A stretch of 64,000 nt of DNA, taken from NCBI RefSeq assembly GCF_001742165.1, contig NZ_CP016444.1, positions 682,001 through 746,000 of the forward strand. Direction: 5' to 3'. Below are positions 1-8,924 of this stretch, one piece after another. Source of the stretch: Burkholderia stabilis (GTDB taxonomy: Bacteria > Pseudomonadota > Gammaproteobacteria > Burkholderiales > Burkholderiaceae). Made by a program: the position numbers and the translations under genes. Under the pieces are notes generated by a model that saw nothing but the letters and a program-made list of their open reading frames with translations, was not told the DNA's origin and did no database searches. Position 1 is the stretch's first letter. Each line of letters opens with the position of its first letter.

Positions 1-258
1 CAGGGCAAGGCGCGCCGCGTCGTGGTCGGGCGCGCGAAGGTCGAGACGCGCCCGCTGCTGCTGATCGAGGCGAAGAACGCCGCCAACCGCGCGATCAACA
101 TCATCGCGCAGGACGACTGGCACGTGCGCGTGCTCGGGCCGAAAGGCAGCGTGCACAACATCACGGAACTCAAGCGCGGCGACCGCATCCTCGGCTACAC
201 GCTCGATGCGCAGCGCCACGTCGGCTACCCGATCCGCGAGTTCCTGCACGAGCAGTGA
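1..258 (+). CDS. 3-dehydroquinate synthase II family protein (3' end only)
   Basis: Only the last 85 codons are present; the frame is open to the left edge. The tail VVGRAKVETRPLLLIEA, then NITELKRGDRILGY and RHVGYPIREFLHEQ, matches the C-terminal barrel of archaeal-type DHQ synthase II, the family that also holds GriH-type enzymes making 3-amino-4-hydroxybenzoate. A bacterial member beside an O-methyltransferase suggests a secondary-metabolite role rather than shikimate synthesis, but that is inference. The rest of the gene and its neighbours lie outside the window. Confidence 0.8.
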   Translation, partial: QGKARRVVVGRAKVETRPLLLIEAKNAANRAINIIAQDDWHVRVLGPKGSVHNITELKRGDRILGYTLDAQRHVGYPIREFLHEQ

Positions 259-337
259 TTCGCATGTTTCGTTGACGATTGCGATTCGCGCGGCGCGTCA
301 TGCGCCCGCGCGATCCGTTCATGCTCGGGAGGACTTG

Positions 338-1360
338 ATGGAACAGGCGGCAAAGCAGGTGCTGGATACGCTGTTCGGGCGGTGGCGCAGCCGCATCCTG
401 TATGCAGGTACGCGGCTCGGCGTATTCGACGCGGTGACGACGGACGCGCCGGCTTCGTCGGCCGCGCTCGCAGTGGCGCTCGGCGTCGACGAGCCGTTGC
501 TGTACCGGCTGTTGCGCGCGCTCGCGTCGCTCGGCCTGCTCGACGAGGATGCGCACCGCGGCTTCAGGGCCACCGCGTCGGGCGCGCTGCTGCACGCGGA
601 CGCCGCGAGCACGTTGCGCGATTTCGTGCTGCTGCAGGAGGGCCCGGAGCATTACGCGATCTGGGAACACCTGCCCGACATGGTGCGCGACGGCCGGCAG
701 AACGGCTTCGTGCGCGAATTCGGCGCGATGGCGTTCGACTATGCGAAGGATCACGCGCGCTACCGGACCGACTTCAAGCGCGCGATGTCGAGCTTCTCGA
801 CCGTGCAGTCGGAGCAGGTCGTCGACGCGCTGCGCGATGTCGCGTTCGCGCCGGGCACGCACGCGTGCGACATCGGCGGCGGCCAGGGGCACATGATGTG
901 CAGCCTGCTCAGGCGGTTCGAATCGCTGACCGGCACCGTGTTCGACCTGCCCGAAGTGATCGACGGCGACGCGGAGGGATGGGCGCAGCGCATGGGCGTG
1001 AGTGCGCGCTGCAACAAGGCGGCCGGCAACATGTTCGACGCGGTGCCGGCGGCCGACGTCTACCTGCTGAAGCTGATCCTGCACGACTGGAACGACGACG
1101 AATGCGTGACGATCCTCAAGCGTGCGCGTGAAAGCGCGCGGGACGGGGCGCGCGCGTTCGTGATCGAACGTGTCGTGCCGGCGCCGGGCGTCGCGCATTT
1201 CTCGAAGCTCTACGACATCCACATGATGTGCTGGGGCAGCGGCCGTGAGCGCACGCGGGAGGAATACGACGCGCTGCTCGACGCCGCCGGCTGGCGGCCC
1301 GCCGGGGCGAGGCCGGCGCCGGACGGGCAGATCGACGTGATCGAGGCCGTCGCCGCATAG
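338..1360 (+). CDS. SAM-dependent O-methyltransferase (Methyltransf_2 family)
   Basis: 340 residues. An N-terminal winged-helix dimerisation domain (about 1-100) precedes a Rossmann methyltransferase domain. The SAM-binding loop DIGGGQG is at 178-184 and the catalytic-base motif LKLILHDWNDDE places His at about 249, as in plant-type and antibiotic O-methyltransferases. The ATG at 338 is preferred because GGGAGG sits 5 bases upstream and the domain begins there; the frame opens earlier (206) but that part has no resemblance to the family. It lies 79 bases after the DHQ synthase II-like gene on the same strand, so the two probably form one transcript that methylates a small hydroxylated product. 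The substrate cannot be read from sequence. Confidence 0.9.
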   Translation: MEQAAKQVLDTLFGRWRSRILYAGTRLGVFDAVTTDAPASSAALAVALGVDEPLLYRLLRALASLGLLDEDAHRGFRATASGALLHADAASTLRDFVLLQEGPEHYAIWEHLPDMVRDGRQNGFVREFGAMAFDYAKDHARYRTDFKRAMSSFSTVQSEQVVDALRDVAFAPGTHACDIGGGQGHMMCSLLRRFESLTGTVFDLPEVIDGDAEGWAQRMGVSARCNKAAGNMFDAVPAADVYLLKLILHDWNDDECVTILKRARESARDGARAFVIERVVPAPGVAHFSKLYDIHMMCWGSGRERTREEYDALLDAAGWRPAGARPAPDGQIDVIEAVAA

Positions 1361-1373
1361 CGCGCCGGGTTCG

Positions 1374-2081
1374 TCAGGCGGCGGGCGGCTCGCGCGTTTC
1401 GAGCCAGGTCATCTGCGGTTTCAGGATCGCGAGGGTCGCACGCACCGCCTTGTTCTCGTCGCGCTGCTCGATCGCGTCGAGCACGGCCTGATGCGCCTGC
1501 ATGTCGGGTTCGGGAATCTCGGCCTCGTCGAGCTCGACGAGGATGTCTTCGACGTTCGCGAGGATCGACCCCGAAAAGTAGCGATACAGCGCCTCGAGCG
1601 CGTGATTGTGCGACGCGGTGGCCACGGCGATGTGAAACGCGCGGTCGCGTTCGACGAACTTCTTCACGTCGCGCGCCGCTTCGCGCTCGCCGCGCGCCTT
1701 CAGCAGCTTGCGCAGCGTCGCGAGATCCTCGTCGGTGCGCCGGCGCGCCGCGTAGCGCGCGCATTCCGTCTCGAGCATGCACTGCAGCTCGAGATGATCG
1801 CCGCGTGCGGCGCGATCGACGTTGCGCATCGTTTCGGCCGGATCGACGTTGCGCCGCACGTAGGTGCCGTCGCCCTGGCGCACTTCGAGCACGCCGGAAT
1901 ACGCGAGCGTGCGAACCGCTTCGCGCACCGTGTTGCGCCCGACCTCGAGCTGCTTCGCGAGATCGAGCTCGGTCGGGATGCGATGACCGACGCGCCAGAT
2001 GCCGGAAGTGATGTTGGATTTGAGGATTTCGATCGCCGAATCGACGAGCGAGTGTCGGGTGGCCGGGGGCAGGCTTGACAT
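1374..2081 (-). CDS. GntR-family transcriptional regulator, FCD (FadR) subfamily
   Basis: 235 residues. The winged helix is at about 8-75 (PTELDLAKQLEVGRNTVREAVRTL is the recognition region), followed by an all-helical FCD ligand domain to the end with scattered His/Asp residues expected for metal and carboxylate binding. Regulators of this class usually sense organic acids. The gene converges on the O-methyltransferase (13-base gap) and is divergent from the TonB receptor at 2383, so either could be its target. The divergent region carries AT-rich sequence suited to an operator, but no clear operator was assigned. Confidence 0.9.
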   Translation of the reverse strand: MSSLPPATRHSLVDSAIEILKSNITSGIWRVGHRIPTELDLAKQLEVGRNTVREAVRTLAYSGVLEVRQGDGTYVRRNVDPAETMRNVDRAARGDHLELQCMLETECARYAARRRTDEDLATLRKLLKARGEREAARDVKKFVERDRAFHIAVATASHNHALEALYRYFSGSILANVEDILVELDEAEIPEPDMQAHQAVLDAIEQRDENKAVRATLAILKPQMTWLETREPPAA

Positions 2082-2267
2082 ACGTGTGTCGCTTGAAACT
2101 TGAGAGTGTCGCTATCCTATCATCCGATCATTCATTTAGTCGTTCAGAATAACGACATTCATCCGTGACAAATTGTTAACGTCAGACGAATAGCGTGCAG
2201 CGTGATCGGTGCGCGCCGCGCAATCGACGATTGCGCTTGCCGGCATTTACCCGCGTCGTGCCGGAAT

Positions 2268-2284
2268 GAATGATTCCCATTTGC
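2268..2284 (+). promoter_or_regulatory. candidate Fur box upstream of TonB receptor
   Basis: GAATGATTCCCATTTGC is an imperfect palindrome that resembles beta-proteobacterial Fur sites (an ATTTGC half opposite a GAATNATT half). It lies about 100 bases before the start of the siderophore-type receptor, a sensible operator position. Resemblance only; no other promoter element was confidently placed. Confidence 0.35.
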
Positions 2285-2382
2285 AAATCAGTCGCGGCCG
2301 CCGTTGCACGGGCGGTCCGTCTCGGTACCCGAGGGCACGGTGATTCCACCGGCGCCCGTCCCCGATCTCCGGATAAATCGAC

Positions 2383-4617
2383 ATGATTCGACCACACACC
2401 GGCCGCCGTGCGCGGCCTGGATTCCCGTTGCCGTGCGCGGCGTCATGGCGCGTGCCGGGCTGGGCGGCCGCGCTGGCCTGCGCGGCTGCGATGCCGGTTG
2501 CCGCGGCGGCGCAGGACGCGGCGGAGCCCGCGGATGCGCCGATGCTCGCACCGATCGCCGTCGACGGGCGGCGCGAGACGGGCGTCGGCCCGGTGCGCGG
2601 CATCGCGGCTGACGTGTCGCGCGCGGGCACCAAGACCGACACGCCGATCGTCGAAGTGCCGCAGGGGCTGTCGGTCGTCACGCGCGAACAGATGGACCGG
2701 CAGGATGTGCACAGCGTCGGCGACAGCCTGCGCTACACGCCCGGCGCATACGCGGATTCGCGCCCCGGCGGCGTGCTCGAAAGCGTGTTCCTGCGCGGCT
2801 TCGGCGGCTTCGCGGCGGCGGCGATCAATCCGCAGATGCTCGACGGCCTGCCGCTGCCGAAAGGCGTGAACTGGGCTGCGAGCGTCGTCGATCCGTGGAC
2901 GCTCGAACGCATCGACGTGCTGCGCGGCCCGGCGTCGGTGCTGTACGGGCAGGCGAGCCCCGGCGGCATCGTCGACATGGTCAGCAAGCGGCCGACGCGC
3001 GAGGCCCAGCGTCTGCTCGCCGTGCAGACCGGCAACCGCGACCGCGCGCAGCTTGCGTTCGACTTCAGCGGGCCTGCCACGCAGGACGGCACGTGGCGCT
3101 ACCGGATCGACGGTCTCGCGCGGCGCGCGGACGAACAGATCGACTATTCGAAGCAGCAGCGCATCGTCGTCGCGCCGTCGCTGACGTGGCAGCCGAACGC
3201 CGACACGAGTCTCACGCTGCTGGGTTCGTTCCAGCGCGATCCGCACAACAACTTCGCGGGCTGGCTGCCGGCGCTCGGTACGCTGTGGCCCGATGCCGGC
3301 CGTCGGTTGCCGACGCATTTCTTTGCGGGGCTGCCCGGCTTCGACACGTACGACCGCACGCAGGCGATGATCGGCTATGCGTTCGAGCATCGTTTCGATG
3401 CGACGTGGAAGGTTCGGCAGAACGTGCGCTATACGCATCTCGACGTCGACTTCGCGGGCGCGGCCGTCAATTTCGTCGCACCGTATGCGGCGCCCGGCGT
3501 GCTGAACCGTTCGCTGTCGTGGTCGCGCGAGCACGTGAACCATCTCGCGCTCGACAACCAGGTCGAAATGCGTGCGATGACGGGGCCGGTCGAGCATACG
3601 GTGCTGGCCGGGCTGTCGTACGAACATGCGGTGGCGAACCTCGTCGGGTCGGGTTTCGGTGCGGCGCCGCCGCTCGATACGCGCGCACCCGACTACGGGC
3701 AGCCGTTCGTCGTGCCGCCCGTCGCGCAGCAGACGCGCCAGACACCCGACCGGATCGGCGTCTACCTGCAGGACCAGGTGCGCTGGGATCGCTGGGTGTT
3801 CACGCTCGGCGGGCGCGAGGAATGGTCGCGCACGACCACCGACGACCTGCTGCGCTCGACGAGCGTGCGGCAGAGCGCGCGCGCATTCACGGGCCGTGCC
3901 GGGGCGGTCTACCTGTTCGACAGCGGTTTCGCACCGTACCTGAGCTATTCGACGTCGTTCGAGCCGGCGCTCGGCACGCGTTTCGACGGCCAGCCGTTCA
4001 CGCCGACGAAGGCGAAGCAGTTCGAGCTCGGGCTGCGCTACCAGTCGCCGGACCAACTGCGCAGCGCGTCGATCGCCGCGTTCGACATTCGCCAGCGCAA
4101 CGTGCTGAGCGCCGACCCCGAGCATCCGTTCTTCAACGTGCAGACGGGCGAGGTGCGCTCGCGCGGCATCGAGCTGGAAGGGCGCGCGCGCGTCTGGAAG
4201 CAGCTGGACGTGATCGCGGCCTACACCTATCTCGACACGACGGTGCGGGCCGATACCGATCCGGCCGTCGTCGGCAAGCGCGTGGCGGCCGTGCCGCGCC
4301 ATCTCGCGTCGCTGTGGCTCGATTACGCACTCGGCTGGCACGGGCTGCGCGGGTTGAACGTCGGCGGCGGCGTGCGCTACGTCGGGCGCAGCGCGGGCGA
4401 CAACGTCAATACGTTCGACGTGCCGGCGGTCGTGCTCGTCGATCTGGGGCTGTCCTACGACCTCGGCGTCGAACGGCCCGCGTGGAAGGGATGGCGCGTC
4501 GCCGCGCACGTGAACAACCTGTTCGACCGGACCTACGTGTCGTCGTGTTTTTCCGCGGGCGGGTGCTTTTATGGCACGCGGCTGACGGTGACGGGCGACA
4601 TCAGCTATCGGTGGTGA
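2383..4617 (+). CDS. TonB-dependent siderophore receptor
   Basis: 744 residues. A cleavable signal peptide (hydrophobic stretch about 24-43, ending near AAAQDA) is followed by a plug domain (about 75-200: EVPQGLSVVTREQM, SLRYTPGAY, VLRGPASVLYGQASPGG) and a 22-strand barrel that ends in the aromatic C-terminus YRW. The VLYGQASPGG pattern is typical of FhuA/FoxA/FpvA-type ferric-siderophore receptors. No siderophore biosynthesis, ABC importer or reductase gene is adjacent, so it is probably a stand-alone receptor for a xenosiderophore. A Fur-like site upstream supports iron control. Its last codons are repeated once more downstream. Confidence 0.92.
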   Translation: MIRPHTGRRARPGFPLPCAASWRVPGWAAALACAAAMPVAAAAQDAAEPADAPMLAPIAVDGRRETGVGPVRGIAADVSRAGTKTDTPIVEVPQGLSVVTREQMDRQDVHSVGDSLRYTPGAYADSRPGGVLESVFLRGFGGFAAAAINPQMLDGLPLPKGVNWAASVVDPWTLERIDVLRGPASVLYGQASPGGIVDMVSKRPTREAQRLLAVQTGNRDRAQLAFDFSGPATQDGTWRYRIDGLARRADEQIDYSKQQRIVVAPSLTWQPNADTSLTLLGSFQRDPHNNFAGWLPALGTLWPDAGRRLPTHFFAGLPGFDTYDRTQAMIGYAFEHRFDATWKVRQNVRYTHLDVDFAGAAVNFVAPYAAPGVLNRSLSWSREHVNHLALDNQVEMRAMTGPVEHTVLAGLSYEHAVANLVGSGFGAAPPLDTRAPDYGQPFVVPPVAQQTRQTPDRIGVYLQDQVRWDRWVFTLGGREEWSRTTTDDLLRSTSVRQSARAFTGRAGAVYLFDSGFAPYLSYSTSFEPALGTRFDGQPFTPTKAKQFELGLRYQSPDQLRSASIAAFDIRQRNVLSADPEHPFFNVQTGEVRSRGIELEGRARVWKQLDVIAAYTYLDTTVRADTDPAVVGKRVAAVPRHLASLWLDYALGWHGLRGLNVGGGVRYVGRSAGDNVNTFDVPAVVLVDLGLSYDLGVERPAWKGWRVAAHVNNLFDRTYVSSCFSAGGCFYGTRLTVTGDISYRW

Positions 4618-4871
4618 CGCGGCAGGTTTTTGTCGGCTGCGCGCGAACCGGTGCCGACAGTGGGCCTTCGACGACAACCGGACGAGGCGACGTCGTGAAG
4701 CCGGCCGTCGAACTCGCCGCTTTGCGTCGGTGACGGGCGGCATCCGCTATCGGTGGTGACACGGCAGGCGCCCGCCGGTTGCGCGCGAACCGGCACCGGC
4801 AGCGGGTCTTTGACCACGCCTGCACCTGGACGTCGTCGTGAAGCCGGGTGTCAAATTCGCCGTCTGGCGTC
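4588..4871 (+). repeat. imperfect tandem duplication, two copies of about 142 bp
   Basis: The last nine codons plus stop of the receptor gene (VTGDISYRW, stop at 4615-4617) recur 142 bases later as VTGGIRYRW with a stop at 4757-4759. The following sequence also repeats: GGTTGCGCGCGAACCGG-type block, then CGACGTCGTCGTGAAGCC and CGCCG..TGGCGTCG. The copies differ at many positions, so the duplication is old. The second copy is not part of a gene. Confidence 0.85.
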
Positions 4872-5381
4872 GAGCGCGGCAGATTCCGCCCCTGACGTCG
4901 TGCCGTGCCTGCAAGGGCTGCGCGAAGCAGGGATGCTGGCATCAGCATCCCGGGCAATCATCAAGGCCATCCCGACCCGGGGTGACCGCTGTGACAAACG
5001 GTGTTTTCCCGCTTCGGACCCGAAGCCGCCCGCTCGAACTGCTGTCGCGGGTTCCGGGGCGCGCCCGCAACGCGGCGAAGCCGTATTTGTTCCCATAACC
5101 GGCTTCCTTTTGCCATATCTCGCGGTCGGCGCATCCGGTTAGCGTACCGATTGCCCGCCGTTTTCACCAAAACCGGCTCGGGCCAAACCCTTGTCCAACC
5201 AGCCATTTCCGGTACCACCCGCACATCGCGTGGCCGATTTTGTCACCATGTGGGCCGGATATGACAATCGGAATCGGCCGTTGCGGGCTTACGATGGGCC
5301 ACGCCGTCGCCTGGGGCTGGCCGGTTTTGCCGCATCGGCCCCGTAGCGCGCCTCACTCACCGCCTGATTGGAACATCGACC
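4872..5381. other. intergenic stretch, no gene seen
   Basis: About 510 bases between the receptor repeat and the beta-oxidation cluster. Short frames here have no recognisable product. It presumably contains the promoter for the acyl-CoA dehydrogenase gene, but no convincing -35/-10 pair or operator was identified. Confidence 0.5.
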
Positions 5382-7172
5382 ATGAGCTATAACGCCCCCG
5401 TCAAGGACATGCTGTTCGTGCTGAAGGAACTCGCGGGCATCGACACCGTTGCGCAGCTGCCGGGCTTCGAGGATGCCGGTTACGACACGGCGCAGGCCGT
5501 GCTGGAGGAATCCGCGAAGTTCTGCGGCGAGGTGCTGGCGCCGCTGAACGTCGAAGGCGACCGCAACCCGAGCAGCTTGAAGGACGGTGTCGTGACCGCG
5601 ACGCCGGGCTTCGCGCAAGCGTTCCGCCAGTTCGTTGAAGGCGGCTGGCAGGGGCTGCAGCATCCGACCGAGTACGACGGCCAGGGGCTGCCGAAGCTGA
5701 TCGCGACGCCGTGCATCGAGATGCTGAACGCGTCGAACCTGTCGTTCGCGCTGTGCCCGCTGCTGACCGACGGCGCGATCGAGGCGCTGCTGACGGCCGG
5801 CACCGACGAGCAGAAGCAGCGCTACGTGCCGAAGCTGATCTCCGGCGAATGGACCGGCACGATGAACCTGACCGAGCCGCAGGCCGGCTCCGATCTCGCG
5901 CTGGTGCGCTCGCGCGCCGAGCCGCAGGGCGACGGCACGTACAAGGTGTTCGGCACGAAGATCTTCATCACGTGGGGCGAGCACGACATGGCGGACAACA
6001 TCGTCCACCTGGTGCTGGCGCGCACGCCGAACGCACCGGAAGGCGTGAAGGGCATTTCGCTGTTCATCGTGCCGAAGTTCCTGGTGAACGAGGACGGCTC
6101 GCTTGGCGCGCGCAACGACGTGCACTGCGTGTCGATCGAGCACAAGCTGGGGATCAAGGCGAGCCCGACGGCGGGGCTGCAATACGGCGACCACGGCGGC
6201 GCGATCGGCTACCTGGTGGGCGAGGAGAACCGCGGCCTCGAATACATGTTCATCATGATGAACGCGGCGCGCTTCGGCGTCGGGATGCAGGGGATCGGCG
6301 TGGCCGACCGCGCGTACCAGAAGGCGGCGGAATTCGCGAAGGAACGGGTGCAGAGCCGCCCGGTGGACGGGTCGGCGAAGCAGTCGGTGACGATCATTCA
6401 CCACCCGGATGTGCGGCGGATGCTCGGCACGATGCGTGCACTGACCGAAGGCGCGCGTTCGCTGGCCTATGTGGCAGCGGCGCACAGCGACATTGCCCAC
6501 CGCCATTCGGACGAGGCGACACGAGCGCGTCATCAGGCAATCTACGAGTATCTGGTGCCGGTGGTAAAGGGCTGGAGCACGGAGATGGTGAACGATGTGG
6601 CGAGCCTGGGTGTGCAAGTGCACGGCGGGATGGGCTTCATCGAGGAGACGGGCGCGGCGCAGTATTACCGCGATGCGCGGATCCTGGCGATCTACGAAGG
6701 GACGACGGCGATCCAGGCGAACGACCTGGTGGGCCGCAAGACGATGCGCGACGGCGGCGCGGTGGCGAAGGCGTTGATTGCGGAGATCGGCGAGACGGTG
6801 GCGGCGCTGGGCAAGCTGGACGGCGCGGCGGCCGCGTCGATGAAGGCGCAGCTGGAGAAGGGTGCGCGCGCGTTGTCGTCGGTGGTGGATTACGTGGTGG
6901 CGAACGTGAAGCAGGACCCGAACGCGGTGTTCGCGGGCAGCGTGCCGTACCTGAAGCTGGCGGGCGTGGTGCTGTGCGGGTGGCAGATGGCGCGCGCGCT
7001 GCTGGCGGCGCAGGCGCAGCGTGCGAGCGACCCGGCGTTCTTCGACGCGAAGATCGCGATCGCGCAATGCTACGCGGAGCACATTCTGGTGCAGGCGGGC
7101 GGGCTCGAAGCGTCGATCGTCGGCACGAAGGGCAACGAGAGCGTGCTCGCGTTGACGGAAGATCAGTTCTGA
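5382..7172 (+). CDS. acyl-CoA dehydrogenase with C-terminal extension
   Basis: 596 residues, longer than the usual 380-400 because of an added C-terminal helical domain (about 465-596), as in the DmdC-like and very-long-chain-type bacterial enzymes. Seen: GEWTGTMNLTEPQAGSD (FAD/substrate loop), the middle beta domain, and IYEGTTAIQANDLVGRK with the likely catalytic Glu at 439. It oxidises an acyl-CoA to the enoyl-CoA and passes electrons to ETF. The next gene, 36 bases on, encodes ETF-quinone oxidoreductase, so this run links dehydrogenation to the respiratory chain. Chain-length specificity is not evident. Confidence 0.93.
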   Translation: MSYNAPVKDMLFVLKELAGIDTVAQLPGFEDAGYDTAQAVLEESAKFCGEVLAPLNVEGDRNPSSLKDGVVTATPGFAQAFRQFVEGGWQGLQHPTEYDGQGLPKLIATPCIEMLNASNLSFALCPLLTDGAIEALLTAGTDEQKQRYVPKLISGEWTGTMNLTEPQAGSDLALVRSRAEPQGDGTYKVFGTKIFITWGEHDMADNIVHLVLARTPNAPEGVKGISLFIVPKFLVNEDGSLGARNDVHCVSIEHKLGIKASPTAGLQYGDHGGAIGYLVGEENRGLEYMFIMMNAARFGVGMQGIGVADRAYQKAAEFAKERVQSRPVDGSAKQSVTIIHHPDVRRMLGTMRALTEGARSLAYVAAAHSDIAHRHSDEATRARHQAIYEYLVPVVKGWSTEMVNDVASLGVQVHGGMGFIEETGAAQYYRDARILAIYEGTTAIQANDLVGRKTMRDGGAVAKALIAEIGETVAALGKLDGAAAASMKAQLEKGARALSSVVDYVVANVKQDPNAVFAGSVPYLKLAGVVLCGWQMARALLAAQAQRASDPAFFDAKIAIAQCYAEHILVQAGGLEASIVGTKGNESVLALTEDQF

Positions 7173-7208
7173 TCGATTGACGGTCGGGACGCAGGAGGAG
7201 ACAGGATT

Positions 7209-8882
7209 TTGACCACACAGGACTTGCTCGCGCAATACGGCCCGCGCGAATCGATGGAATACGACGTCGTGATCGTCGGCGGCGGCCCCGCCGGGCTGTC
7301 GGCGGCGATCCGGCTCAAGCAGCTGGCCGCCGAGAAAGGCACCGAGATCGGCGTGTGCGTGCTCGAGAAGGGTTCCGAGATCGGCGCGCATATCCTGTCG
7401 GGCGCGGTGATGGACCCGCGTGCGATCAACGAACTGTTCCCCGACTGGAAGGAGCGCGGCGCGCCGCTCGACGTCGAGGTGACGGAAGACCGCTTCCTGT
7501 TCCTGTCCGAAAAGAGCGCAGTTACGACGCCGATCTGGGCGCTGCCCGCCAACTTCCAGAACCACGGCAACTACGTGATTTCGCTGGGCAACGTGACGCG
7601 CTGGCTTGGGGCACAGGCGGAAGCGCTGGGCGTCGAGATTTTCCCCGGCTTCCCGGCCGCCGAGATTCTCTACAACGACGACGGCTCGGTAAAAGGCGTC
7701 GCGACCGGCAACATGGGCGTGGGCAAGGACGGCGAACCGACCGAGAACTTCCAGCTCGGCATGGAGCTGCACGCGAAGTACACGCTGTTCGCCGAAGGCT
7801 GCCGCGGCCACCTGGGCCGTCAACTGATCTCGAAGTTCAAGCTCGACGCGAACGCCGACCCGCAAGCGTACGGGATCGGCATCAAGGAACTGTGGGAAAT
7901 CGATCCGGCCAAGCACAAGCCGGGCCTCGTGATCCACACGGCCGGCTGGCCGCTGAAGTCCGATACCTACGGCGGCTCGTTCCTGTATCACATGGACAAC
8001 AACCAGGTCGTGGTCGGTTTCGTGGTCGGCCTCGGCTACACGAACCCGTACCTGTCGCCGTTCGAGGAATTCCAGCGCTACAAGACGCATCCGTCGATCC
8101 GCGCATTCCTCGAAGGCGGCAAGCGCGTGTCGTACGGCGCGCGTGCGATCACCGCGGGCGGGCTGCTGTCGCTGCCGAAGACGGTGTTCCCGGGCGGCGC
8201 GCTGATCGGCGACGACGCGGGCTTCCTGAACGCATCGCGGATCAAGGGCAGCCACGCGGCGATCAAGACCGGGATGCTGGCGGCGGACGCCGCGTTCGAC
8301 GCGGTGCAGGCCGGCCGCCAGTCGGACGAGCTCAACGCATACCCGGACGCCTTCAAGCAATCGTGGCTGTACACGGAGCTGTACCGCGCGCGCAACTTCA
8401 AGCAGTGGATGGCCAAGGGCCTGTATCTCGGCACGCTGATGGTCGGGCTCGAGCAGAAGGTGATGGGCGGCAACGTGCCGTGGACGCTGCGCCACAAGCA
8501 TGCGGACCACGAGATGCTGAAGCCGGCGTCGCAGTGCGAGCCGATCGAGTATCCGAAGCCGGACGGCAAGCTGACGTTCGACCGGCTGTCGTCGGTGTTC
8601 ATCTCGAACACGAACCATGAAGAGAACCAACCGGCGCATTTGACACTGAAAGATGCGAACGTGCCGGTGAACGTGAACCTGCACACGTACGCGGGGCCGG
8701 AGGGGCGCTTCTGCCCGGCGGCGGTGTACGAGTTCGTGAAGAACGACGACGGCAGCGACCGGCTGGTGATCAACGCGCAGAACTGCGTGCACTGCAAGAC
8801 CTGCGATATCAAGGACCCGACGCAGAACATCGTGTGGGTCACGCCGGAAGGCGGCGGCGGGCCGAATTACCCGAACATGTAA
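7209..8882 (+). CDS. electron transfer flavoprotein-ubiquinone oxidoreductase
   Basis: 557 residues. The N-terminal FAD-binding motif VVIVGGGPAGLSAAIRL is at about 19-35, a central ubiquinone/membrane-association region follows, and the C-terminal 4Fe-4S ligands sit in NCVHCKTCDIKDPTQNI. It takes electrons from reduced ETF to ubiquinone at the inner membrane. Start is TTG at 7209, supported by AGGAGG about 11 bases upstream; an ATG at 7254 would remove only residues before the FAD motif. It belongs to a same-strand run of fatty-acid oxidation genes. Confidence 0.95.
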   Translation: MTTQDLLAQYGPRESMEYDVVIVGGGPAGLSAAIRLKQLAAEKGTEIGVCVLEKGSEIGAHILSGAVMDPRAINELFPDWKERGAPLDVEVTEDRFLFLSEKSAVTTPIWALPANFQNHGNYVISLGNVTRWLGAQAEALGVEIFPGFPAAEILYNDDGSVKGVATGNMGVGKDGEPTENFQLGMELHAKYTLFAEGCRGHLGRQLISKFKLDANADPQAYGIGIKELWEIDPAKHKPGLVIHTAGWPLKSDTYGGSFLYHMDNNQVVVGFVVGLGYTNPYLSPFEEFQRYKTHPSIRAFLEGGKRVSYGARAITAGGLLSLPKTVFPGGALIGDDAGFLNASRIKGSHAAIKTGMLAADAAFDAVQAGRQSDELNAYPDAFKQSWLYTELYRARNFKQWMAKGLYLGTLMVGLEQKVMGGNVPWTLRHKHADHEMLKPASQCEPIEYPKPDGKLTFDRLSSVFISNTNHEENQPAHLTLKDANVPVNVNLHTYAGPEGRFCPAAVYEFVKNDDGSDRLVINAQNCVHCKTCDIKDPTQNIVWVTPEGGGGPNYPNM

Positions 8883-8924
8883 CGCATCAACGCGCCTGCG
8901 TGCGCGAACGAACCGGAGCAGACG

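Noticed and set aside
2443..4743. 766-codon minus-strand frame opposite the TonB receptor
   Set aside because: Low-complexity Arg-rich translation with no family pattern; a shadow of the receptor gene.
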